Shown here: positions 1 through 5,981 of the stretch, in pieces | How positions within the stretch are numbered: position 1 is the stretch's first letter | Layout of the letters: the number at the start of each line of letters is the position of its first letter | Position numbers and translations under genes: made by a program | Notes under the pieces: generated by a model | Told to the model about the DNA's origin: nothing | The model's input: the letters and a program-made list of their open reading frames with translations, nothing else | The model's database searches: none | Assembly: GCA_949294425.1 (NCBI GenBank) | Contig: CASFHJ010000228.1 | Coordinates: 1-7,043 of the forward strand | DNA from: an uncultured Campylobacter sp. | GTDB taxonomy: Bacteria > Campylobacterota > Campylobacteria > Campylobacterales > Campylobacteraceae | Direction of reading: 5' to 3' | DNA length: 7,043 bases

Positions 1-1
1 T

Positions 2-6
2 AGGAG
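2..6 (+). promoter_or_regulatory. Ribosome binding site for cvpA (TTG start)
   Basis: AGGAG lies 6 nt before the TTG at 13, which supports that rare start codon. TAG at 1-3 is in frame with cvpA and so bars any upstream start. It might also be the end of the preceding gene (gatC in C. jejuni, from memory), but nothing upstream is visible to prove it. Confidence 0.65.
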
Positions 7-12
7 AAGAGG

Positions 13-564
13 TTGATAGCTGGTTTTTTTTGGTTTGATATTTTAATACTAGCTCTTACTATACTCATAGCTATTAAGGGCATTTTAAATGGTTTTGTAA
101 AAGAATTATTAGGCTTGATAGGACTCATAGGCGGTGTTTTACTAGCTTCTAGATATGCTGATGAAATGTCTACTTTCATAAGATCTTATATATACAACAT
201 AACAAATTTAGATATTGCTAAATTCCTTGGCTTTATAAGCATAGTTGTGCTTGTTTGGATTTTATGTGTCTTTTTAGCTGCCATACTTTCTAAGTTAATT
301 AAGCTTAGTGGCTTGGGCTTTCTAGATAGAACATTAGGTTTTATTTTTGGTGGGGCTAAGGTATTTTTAATCTTTGCCATCTTGGTTTATTGCACGACTA
401 AAATTTCTTTTATAAGTCAAAAAATAAAGCCTCTTATGCAAGATAGCTCTATGTTTTTGGTATTAGAAGAACTTGGTGCCTTTATAATGAATGATAAATT
501 AGTAAAAGACAATATTGAGGTAATAGAACAAAATTTTAACGAAATAAAAGATGAAGGAGTTTAA
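13..564 (+). CDS. cvpA: CvpA-family inner-membrane protein
   Basis: This 183-residue protein belongs to the CvpA (colicin V production) family of small inner-membrane proteins, whose exact biochemical role is not settled. Four hydrophobic segments are visible at about residues 6-22, 31-47, 70-96 and 108-128, followed by a soluble acidic C-terminal tail of about 50 residues. Family hallmarks are the glycine-rich 'KGILNGFVKEL' stretch at 22-32 and the 'DRTLGFIFGGAK' loop at 105-116. The start is TTG: an in-frame TAG at 1-3 limits the frame, no ATG or GTG lies between it and 13, and AGGAG at 2-6 is correctly spaced. The stop codon is directly followed by the fur ATG, so the two are probably translated together. 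In C. jejuni the same gene (Cj0399, from memory) also precedes fur. The family assignment is firm and the cellular function is not. Confidence 0.9.
   Translation: MIAGFFWFDILILALTILIAIKGILNGFVKELLGLIGLIGGVLLASRYADEMSTFIRSYIYNITNLDIAKFLGFISIVVLVWILCVFLAAILSKLIKLSGLGFLDRTLGFIFGGAKVFLIFAILVYCTTKISFISQKIKPLMQDSSMFLVLEELGAFIMNDKLVKDNIEVIEQNFNEIKDEGV
554..559 (+). promoter_or_regulatory. Ribosome binding site for fur
   Basis: AAGGAG sits inside the last codons of cvpA, 5 nt before the fur ATG at 565. It gives fur its own strong initiation signal although no untranslated spacer separates the genes. Confidence 0.8.
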
Positions 565-1044
565 ATGTCTATAGAAAATATAGAGAATATAGAATATGAG
601 GTATTACTTGATAGATTTAAAAAAATTCTAAAAGAAAGTGGTCTTAAATATACTAGACAAAGAGAAATAGTATTAAAAATTTTATATAACAACGATATGC
701 ACTATACTCCAGAGGCTTTATATATAGAGATTAAAAATAAGCAGCCTGATTTAAATGTAGGTATAGCCACGGTTTATAGAACTCTAAATTTATTAGAAGA
801 AGCTGGAATGGCAACCTCTATATCTTTTGGTATAGCTGGGAAGAAATTTGAGTTAGCAACAAAGCCTCACCATGACCATTTAATATGCAAAAATTGCGGT
901 AAAATAGTCGAATTTGAAAACCCAGTTATAGAAAGACAACAAGCTCTTGTGGCTAAGGAGCATAAATTTAAGCTTACCGGGCATTTAATGCAGCTTTATG
1001 GAATTTGTGCTGATTGTAATAAAGGCGATAGGATAAAGATATAA
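565..1044 (+). CDS. fur: Ferric uptake regulator Fur
   Basis: Fur is a cytoplasmic dimeric metalloregulator that represses iron-uptake genes when loaded with Fe2+. The 159-residue protein has an N-terminal winged-helix DNA-binding domain (about 1-90) with the recognition-helix region '[16 protein letters not shown]' at 66-81, and a C-terminal dimerisation domain. Metal ligands are visible: HHDH at 102-105, H133 and H140, and the structural zinc cysteine pairs C108/C111 and C148/C151. This separates Fur from loosely related family members lacking the four-cysteine site. Relative to C. jejuni Fur as I remember it (157 aa, cysteines at 105/108/145/148), numbering is shifted by three, which a short N-terminal repeat explains. 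The gene abuts cvpA and lysS with no spacing, and no separate promoter is evident. In C. jejuni, fur is reported to be transcribed from promoters upstream of the preceding genes, which fits this layout. Confidence 0.97.
   Translation: MSIENIENIEYEVLLDRFKKILKESGLKYTRQREIVLKILYNNDMHYTPEALYIEIKNKQPDLNVGIATVYRTLNLLEEAGMATSISFGIAGKKFELATKPHHDHLICKNCGKIVEFENPVIERQQALVAKEHKFKLTGHLMQLYGICADCNKGDRIKI
571..597 (+). repeat. Three imperfect 9-nt tandem repeats at the start of fur
   Basis: Three consecutive units, ATAGAAAAT, ATAGAGAAT and ATAGAATAT, encode Ile-Glu-Asn, Ile-Glu-Asn and Ile-Glu-Tyr near the Fur N-terminus. Because the unit is nine bases, a change in copy number keeps the frame and alters only the length of the N-terminal extension before the DNA-binding domain. 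Confidence 0.75.
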
Positions 1045-2550
1045 ATGTTTGATAATATTTTAGAACAGCAAAAAATTCAAAAGGCAGAAGAATTAAGAAA
1101 AAATGGGGTAAATCCTTATGCGCATTTTCTAAAAAAAGATATGAGTATAAAGGAATTTAGAGATAATTTTTCATACATAAAAGACTTAGAAGAAAAGAAA
1201 GATCAAGATAAAAAAGCCACTATAAGCGGTAGGATAAAGCTACTTAGAATAGCTGGAAAATCAGTCTTTGCTAATATAGAAGATGAGGACTCTAGTATAC
1301 AGATTTATTTTAATAAAAATATCTTAGGAGATGAGTATTACAATCTTTTAAAGAAAAATTTAGAAGTTGGAGACATAGTGTTAGTAAATGGTTATGCCTT
1401 TCTTACAAACACTGGAGAATTTTCACTGCACGTTGAAAAACTTACCCTAGCAACTAAGGCTATAAGCCCTCTTCCTGAAAAATACCACGGCTTAACAGAT
1501 CTAGAGCAAAGATATAGAAAAAGATACTTAGATATGATTATGAATCCTGAAGTAAGACAGGATTTTATAAAAAGAGCAAAGATAATAAGAGCTATAAGAA
1601 CTTTCTTTGAAAAAAAAGGCTTCCTAGAGCTTGAAACGCCTATGATGCACCCTATTGCCGGTGGTGCAAATGCAAAGCCTTTTAAGACCTTTCACAATAC
1701 CTTAGGAGTTGAAAGATTTTTAAGAATAGCTCCAGAACTTTATCTTAAACAGCTCATAGTTGGTGGTTTTGAGGCAATATATGAGCTTAATCGCTGTTTT
1801 AGAAACGAGGGAATGGATCTTACGCATAATCCTGAATTTACTAGCATAGAATTTTACTGGGCTTTTCATGATTATAAGGACTTGATGGACCTTACAGAAG
1901 AGCTTTTACATACTCTCTTAGACGAGCTTGATCTTGAGAGAATCATAGAATTTGACGGACTTAAGATAGATTTTTCAAAGCCTTTTGAAAGAATTTCTTA
2001 CAAAGATGCCCTTAAAAAATACGGCTTACTTGATGAAAGTATCATAAATGATAAAAACAAGATCTTAGAAAAACTAAAGAAAGATTCTTTTGAAGCTAAT
2101 GAAAAACTTGATTTAGGACAGCTACAGGCTGAATTATTTGATAATTACGTAGAAGCTAAGCTTATAAATCCCACCTTTATAGTAGACTTTCCTATATCAA
2201 TATCACCTCTTTCAAGAAGAAGCGATGAAGATGCTGATATAGCACAAAGATTTGAGCTCTTTATAGCAGGTAAAGAATTAGCAAATGGCTTTAATGAGCT
2301 AAATGACCCCTTAGATCAGTATGAAAGATTCTTAAAACAAATAGAGGCAAAAAATGCAGGAGATGAGGAGGCTTGTGATATGGATGAAGACTTTGTTAGA
2401 GCCTTGTCTTATGCGATGCCACCAACAGCTGGAGAGGGTATAGGCATAGATAGACTTGTTATGCTTTTAACAAATAAAAAATCTATAAGAGATGTTATAC
2501 TCTTTCCAGCAATGAGACCACTAAAAACTGAAATAAAGGGGGATAAATGA
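1045..2550 (+). CDS. lysS: Lysyl-tRNA synthetase, class II
   Basis: LysRS charges tRNA-Lys with lysine using ATP in the cytoplasm. The 501-residue protein has the usual bacterial class II layout: an N-terminal helical segment (1-50), an OB-fold anticodon-binding domain (about 57-135), then the catalytic domain. Motif 2 contains 'FRNEG' at 252-256 followed by the 'HNPEFT' stretch at 261-266, and motif 3 is 'GEGIGIDRL' at 463-471 with the ATP-binding arginine R470. The '[20 protein letters not shown]' region (403-422) is typical of LysRS and separates it from AspRS and AsnRS. Length and domain content look complete. The ATG directly follows the fur stop codon. AGGA at 1030-1033 is a rather distant ribosome binding site, so re-initiation after fur may contribute. 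The 3' end overlaps glyA by 4 nt. Confidence 0.97.
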   Translation: MFDNILEQQKIQKAEELRKNGVNPYAHFLKKDMSIKEFRDNFSYIKDLEEKKDQDKKATISGRIKLLRIAGKSVFANIEDEDSSIQIYFNKNILGDEYYNLLKKNLEVGDIVLVNGYAFLTNTGEFSLHVEKLTLATKAISPLPEKYHGLTDLEQRYRKRYLDMIMNPEVRQDFIKRAKIIRAIRTFFEKKGFLELETPMMHPIAGGANAKPFKTFHNTLGVERFLRIAPELYLKQLIVGGFEAIYELNRCFRNEGMDLTHNPEFTSIEFYWAFHDYKDLMDLTEELLHTLLDELDLERIIEFDGLKIDFSKPFERISYKDALKKYGLLDESIINDKNKILEKLKKDSFEANEKLDLGQLQAELFDNYVEAKLINPTFIVDFPISISPLSRRSDEDADIAQRFELFIAGKELANGFNELNDPLDQYERFLKQIEAKNAGDEEACDMDEDFVRALSYAMPPTAGEGIGIDRLVMLLTNKKSIRDVILFPAMRPLKTEIKGDK

Positions 2551-3791
2551 GTTTAGAAACTTTTGATAAGGAAATTTATGATCTAGCTAATTTGGAGCTT
2601 AAAAGACAATGTGAGCATCTTGAGATGATAGCTAGTGAGAATTTCACACTACCTGAGGTTATGGAAGCTATGGGTAGCATACTTACAAATAAATACGCTG
2701 AGGGATACCCGGCTAAAAGGTATTACGGGGGCTGTGAGTTTGTAGATGAGATAGAAAATATAGCTATTAATAGGTGTAAAAAGCTTTTTAACTGCGATTT
2801 TGCCAACGTTCAACCAAATTCTGGCTCACAAGCAAACCAAGGTGCTTATATGGCTCTTCTAAACCCGGGGGATAAGATACTTGGCATGGATTTAAGCCAC
2901 GGCGGACACCTAACCCACGGAGCTAAGGTAAGCTCATCTGGCAAGGTCTATGAAAGCTTTTTTTACGGAGTTGAGTTAGACGGACGTATAAATTATGATA
3001 AGGTAAGAGAAATAGCACGCATAGTAAAGCCTAAGATGATAGTATGTGGAGCAAGTGCTTATGCTAGAATTATTGACTTTGCTAAATTTAGAGAAATAGC
3101 AGATGAGGTTGGAGCCTATCTTTTTGCAGACATAGCTCATATAGCTGGTTTAGTGGTTGGTGGTGTGCATCCAAGTCCTTTTCCTCACGCTCACATAGTA
3201 AGCTCGACCACTCATAAGACCCTAAGAGGACCTAGAGGCGGTATCTTAATGACAAATGATGAGGATATAGCTAAGAAAATAAATTCGGCAATTTTTCCCG
3301 GAATTCAAGGTGGTCCTTTAATGCATGTAATAGCCGCAAAGGCTGTTGGTTTTAAATACAACCTATCTGATGAATGGAAAATTTATGCCAAACAGGTGGT
3401 AGACAACGCAAAAGTTTTAGCAAGGGTCTTAATAGATAGAAAATATGATATAGTAAGCGGAGGAACTGATAATCACTTAATCTTACTAAATTTCTTAAAT
3501 AAAGAATTTAGCGGTAAAGATGCCGATATAGCTCTTGGTAATGCTGGTATCACCGTAAATAAAAACACAGTTCCGGGAGAAAAAAGAAGCCCCTTTGTAA
3601 CAAGTGGAGTTCGTATAGGAACTCCAGCTCTAAGTGCTAGAGGATTTAAAGAAAAAGAGATAGAAATAGTAGGAAACTATATAGCAGACGTCTTAGATAA
3701 TATAGAAAGTGAGAATGTGCAAAAAGAGATAAAAGAAAAGGTAAAAAAACTTGCCTCAGAATTTATAATCTACAAAAAGGCTATGTTTTGA
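2547..3791 (+). CDS. glyA: Serine hydroxymethyltransferase
   Basis: GlyA is a cytoplasmic pyridoxal-phosphate enzyme that interconverts serine and glycine with tetrahydrofolate, supplying glycine and 5,10-methylene-THF. The 414-residue protein matches the usual bacterial length. The cofactor lysine is K224 in '[13 protein letters not shown]'. D195 and H198 in 'DIAHIAG' contact the cofactor, E52 lies in '[13 protein letters not shown]', and R356 in 'SGVRIGTPA' is the substrate-carboxylate arginine by comparison with the E. coli enzyme. The N-terminal 'MIASENF' at 27-33 is also diagnostic. The ATG overlaps the lysS TGA in an ATGA junction, with AGGGGG at 2537-2542 as the likely ribosome binding site, which points to translational coupling. 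No truncation or missing catalytic residue is seen. Confidence 0.97.
   Translation: MSLETFDKEIYDLANLELKRQCEHLEMIASENFTLPEVMEAMGSILTNKYAEGYPAKRYYGGCEFVDEIENIAINRCKKLFNCDFANVQPNSGSQANQGAYMALLNPGDKILGMDLSHGGHLTHGAKVSSSGKVYESFFYGVELDGRINYDKVREIARIVKPKMIVCGASAYARIIDFAKFREIADEVGAYLFADIAHIAGLVVGGVHPSPFPHAHIVSSTTHKTLRGPRGGILMTNDEDIAKKINSAIFPGIQGGPLMHVIAAKAVGFKYNLSDEWKIYAKQVVDNAKVLARVLIDRKYDIVSGGTDNHLILLNFLNKEFSGKDADIALGNAGITVNKNTVPGEKRSPFVTSGVRIGTPALSARGFKEKEIEIVGNYIADVLDNIESENVQKEIKEKVKKLASEFIIYKKAMF
3777..3780 (+). promoter_or_regulatory. Ribosome binding site deciding the DUF1882 start
   Basis: AAGG lies 7 nt before the TTG at 3788 but 19 nt before the next candidate, an ATG at 3800, which has no Shine-Dalgarno sequence of its own. 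This favours the TTG, which also forms a TTGA overlap with the glyA stop. The ATG would give a protein four residues shorter, beginning 'MDLSLIK', and cannot be excluded. Confidence 0.5.
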
Positions 3792-4333
3792 TATCACAAA
3801 TGGATTTGTCGCTTATTAAGATTGTAAGTGATCATTACTATATAAAAAGAGATAAGATAGTAAGCAAATTTGAGCATAGGGGTAGGTATTTTTTCAATAA
3901 ATTCGAGAGGATAAATTCTCCCCTTGATTCTAGGGTCATGAGAGAGCATAATGAACGTAAGATAATTGTAGCTCACAATCTTATAAGCAAGACAGATCAT
4001 GTAGAAAATATAGTTTTTGACTACAATGGCTTTAACGCAGATAAATTTTGGCATAGAGCTCAACTCTTGCTAAGAGAAGAGGGTTTTATAAATTTCACAG
4101 CTTATAGGACAAAGACTCCCGGACACTTGCACCTATACGTGCATAAGGGGCATACAACCCTTAATGAAGGTTGCCAGCTAGCATCTAAGCTTTCTATGAT
4201 GTTATCTAGTAGAATGCCTACTGAGTGGAGAGTCTTTCCTACTCTAAATTTACCAAGAGAGTATAATATAATGGCTTTGCCTTATGAGGTCTTTCATAAG
4301 GAAAGAGGCACGTCATGGTCTAGACATATGTAA
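3788..4333 (+). CDS. DUF1882 family protein, possible degenerate primase (Prim-pol) fold
   Basis: The 181-residue protein has no signal peptide or membrane segment and should be cytoplasmic. I recognise it as the conserved Campylobacterota family DUF1882 (H. pylori HP0184 and C. jejuni Cj0403, from memory); no function is established to my knowledge. Residues 1-70 are basic and rich in aromatic residues. The C-terminal part reads like an archaeo-eukaryotic primase core: a hydrophobic strand ending in 'VFDYNG' (76-81) where primase motif I has DxD, then a helix, then '[16 protein letters not shown]' (106-121), which resembles the motif II SxH strand, a long helix (126-141), and a final strand region (147-168). 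D78 remains, but the second motif I acidic residue appears as N80, so catalysis is doubtful. The start is TTG 3788 or ATG 3800. It overlaps glyA by 4 nt and lies 14 nt before the SPOR gene. The family call is fairly sure; the fold is inferred. Confidence 0.85.
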   Translation: MISQMDLSLIKIVSDHYYIKRDKIVSKFEHRGRYFFNKFERINSPLDSRVMREHNERKIIVAHNLISKTDHVENIVFDYNGFNADKFWHRAQLLLREEGFINFTAYRTKTPGHLHLYVHKGHTTLNEGCQLASKLSMMLSSRMPTEWRVFPTLNLPREYNIMALPYEVFHKERGTSWSRHM

Positions 4334-4334
4334 A

Positions 4335-4340
4335 TAAGGA
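4335..4340 (+). promoter_or_regulatory. Ribosome binding site for the SPOR gene
   Basis: TAAGGA lies just after the DUF1882 stop and 7 nt before the ATG at 4348. This is the only positive intergenic spacing in the seven-gene run (14 nt), and it is filled by this site. Confidence 0.75.
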
Positions 4341-4347
4341 AAAATTT

Positions 4348-5148
4348 ATGGATACAGATAAAAACAACTTCGATGATATAATACTAGATAAAACAAACAA
4401 AAATGAAAAGATTAAAAAGATACTGCTTAGAGTTATAGCTCTTGCTATATTATTTCTTCTTGTTATGATAGTGATGAAGCTAATAAATAGTAGTGATACA
4501 AAGTCTCAGGCAATGTCAAACACTATCTTTCCATCTGAACCACAAACACCTATAGAAAAGCCTTTTAATGCGGTGCCTATCACGGATTCTAACTCAAGTG
4601 ATTTAGATGAATTTGAAGCTCTTAGAAAAAGACTTCAAGGACTTGATGAGAATTTAAGTGTAGATGAAAATATTAGTGCAAGTGAGAACACAAATGAAGC
4701 TCAAATAAATACGCTGCCAGCTACACAAACAAAAGAAATGGAACAAAAGCAACAAGAAAAAACTAATAAAAATGATACTTTAAAAGATAAAAATGAAAAC
4801 ATCATAAAAGAAAACAGGAAAGAAGAAAGAAAAAAAGAGGAAGTTAAAAAGCAAGAGGAAGTAAAAAGTCCTACAGAATTATTTTCAAACATAAAAACTG
4901 ATCCTTCTAAGCTTGAAGCTGGGGCTTATATACAGGTTTTTTCAGTGGCTAGTTTTGATCCAAAATCAAAAGAATTAGCCTTACTCAAGCAAAATGGCTA
5001 TGAACACAAGCTTTATAAAACAAAGATAAATGGAAAAGAAATAACCAGAGTTCTTGTAGGACCTTTTTCCAAAAATGATATAAACAATGAGCTAAAAAAT
5101 ATAAGGGAAAAGATAGAAAAAGAAGCCTTTATATTTCAAGTAAGATGA
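4348..5148 (+). CDS. Single-pass membrane protein with C-terminal SPOR domain
   Basis: SPOR domains bind denuded septal peptidoglycan, so a protein of this shape probably acts at or near the division site. The 266-residue protein has a short cytoplasmic N-terminus rich in Asp and Lys (1-24), one transmembrane segment at about 26-46 with flanking lysines and an arginine on the inner side, a long low-complexity periplasmic linker (47-188), and a SPOR domain at about 190-266. The SPOR domain opens with 'GAYIQVFSV' and includes 'TRVLVGPF' (233-240), the usual conserved strand. The linker at 128-172 is very rich in Lys, Glu, Gln and Asn, and looks flexible or partly coiled-coil. It resembles FtsN or DedD in layout, but no FtsN essential motif can be identified, so no gene name is given. 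The 3' end overlaps aroE by 4 nt. Confidence 0.9.
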   Translation: MDTDKNNFDDIILDKTNKNEKIKKILLRVIALAILFLLVMIVMKLINSSDTKSQAMSNTIFPSEPQTPIEKPFNAVPITDSNSSDLDEFEALRKRLQGLDENLSVDENISASENTNEAQINTLPATQTKEMEQKQQEKTNKNDTLKDKNENIIKENRKEERKKEEVKKQEEVKSPTELFSNIKTDPSKLEAGAYIQVFSVASFDPKSKELALLKQNGYEHKLYKTKINGKEITRVLVGPFSKNDINNELKNIREKIEKEAFIFQVR

Positions 5149-5933
5149 AAATATTAGCTGTTTTTGGTAAGCCCATCTCTCATTCAAAATCTCCAAGAAT
5201 GCACAATAATGCTATCAAGTCCTTAGGACTTGATGCTTTTTATACTAGATACTTGTTACAAGATGAAAGAGATTTAAAAGATAAAATTCTTTCCTTAAAT
5301 ATAAGCGGAGCAAATATAACGCTACCTTTTAAAAATGAAGCACTTAGGATAGCTGATTATAAAGATGATATGGCTTTAAAAATAGGCTCTGCAAATACCT
5401 TAATAATTAAAAACAAAAAAATATTTGCTTACAATACAGATGCCTTAGGTTTTTTACAAAGTATCTCAGAATTTAAAGACATAAAAAAAGCCTTAATACT
5501 TGGTGCAGGTGGGACAGCTAAGGCTATAGTCTTTGCACTCATGGATAAAAAAATAGAGGTTTTAGTAGCAAATAGAAGTCAAGAAAGACTTAAAGATTTT
5601 AATTTTTGTAAAAGCTCACTTTATAGCAATTTAGATGAAACAAGCTTTGATATAGTGATAAATAGCACATCTGCTTCATTGACAGATAAAACCTTACCTT
5701 GTAATGAAAATTTATTAACAAAGCTTTTAAAAAATTCAAAATACGCATTTGATGTCATTTACGGGGAAAAAACTCCCTTTATAAGACTTTGTGAAAAGTT
5801 AAATACACCCTACAAAGATGGTCTTGAAATGCTACTATGGCAAGGAGTTTTTGCCTTTGAATTATTCTTTGATATAAAAGATAAGACAGAGAGTATAAAA
5901 AAATATATGTTAGAAGCTCTAAGACTAAAATAA
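5145..5933 (+). CDS. aroE: Shikimate dehydrogenase (NADP+)
   Basis: AroE reduces 3-dehydroshikimate to shikimate with NADPH in the chorismate pathway. The 262-residue protein has the N-terminal substrate domain with 'GKPISHSKSP' (8-17; S12 and S14 bind substrate), the catalytic lysine K63 in 'NITLPFKNEA' and the partner aspartate D99 in 'YNTDALGF'. The Rossmann domain follows, with 'GAGGTAKA' at 120-127, 'ANRS' at 142-145 as the likely NADP 2'-phosphate clamp, and the 'NSTSASL' loop at 173-179. Q233 in 'LLWQGVFAFE' completes the shikimate site. All key residues are present, so it should be active. The ATG overlaps the preceding TGA and the upstream Shine-Dalgarno signal is weak, so translation likely depends on coupling. 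It is the last gene of the plus-strand run. Confidence 0.96.
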   Translation: MKILAVFGKPISHSKSPRMHNNAIKSLGLDAFYTRYLLQDERDLKDKILSLNISGANITLPFKNEALRIADYKDDMALKIGSANTLIIKNKKIFAYNTDALGFLQSISEFKDIKKALILGAGGTAKAIVFALMDKKIEVLVANRSQERLKDFNFCKSSLYSNLDETSFDIVINSTSASLTDKTLPCNENLLTKLLKNSKYAFDVIYGEKTPFIRLCEKLNTPYKDGLEMLLWQGVFAFELFFDIKDKTESIKKYMLEALRLK

Positions 5934-5951
5934 AGCCTTTTTCATCTAAAA

Positions 5952-5981
5952 ATTAAAGCAAAGATAAGTCTTTGCTTTAAT
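5952..5981. terminator. Intrinsic terminator between convergent aroE and ftsZ
   Basis: A perfect inverted repeat has a 13-bp stem (arms 5952-5964 and 5969-5981) with a 4-nt loop, TAAG. On the minus strand the core hairpin is followed by a run of five T (5952-5948), the normal form of an intrinsic terminator for ftsZ. On the plus strand the following bases are T-rich but interrupted, so termination of the aroE transcript here is plausible but less certain. The stem is AT-rich with only three G-C pairs. The right arm contains the ftsZ stop codon (5977-5979). Confidence 0.8.

Noticed and set aside
186..380. Minus-strand open frame of 64 codons opposite cvpA
   Set aside because: It lies wholly antisense to a recognised gene, has no ribosome binding site or family resemblance, and is expected by chance.
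1047..1063. Fur-box-like stretch TTTGATAATATTTTAGA at the lysS start
   Set aside because: Only the left half resembles a Fur-binding palindrome. The right half mismatches at several positions, and the bases are explained by the coding sequence.
3794..4063. Minus-strand open frame of 89 codons opposite the DUF1882 gene
   Set aside because: The sense strand encodes a recognisable conserved family. The antisense product has no recognisable features.
4262..4272. Two overlapping TATAAT sequences about 75 nt before the SPOR gene, as an internal promoter
   Set aside because: They are within DUF1882 coding sequence, lack an extended TG and a clear upstream element, and such hexamers are frequent in DNA this AT-rich.
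4816..4843. Pure purine run with seven consecutive A in the SPOR linker, as a phase-variable or triplex element
   Set aside because: It is explained by Lys, Glu and Arg codons of a low-complexity linker. The A tract is short and interrupted runs are common in this genome type.
4701..4892. Minus-strand open frame rich in Ser, Phe and Leu
   Set aside because: It is the complement of the Lys/Glu-rich linker codons of the SPOR gene, which automatically read as a hydrophobic Phe/Leu/Ser peptide.
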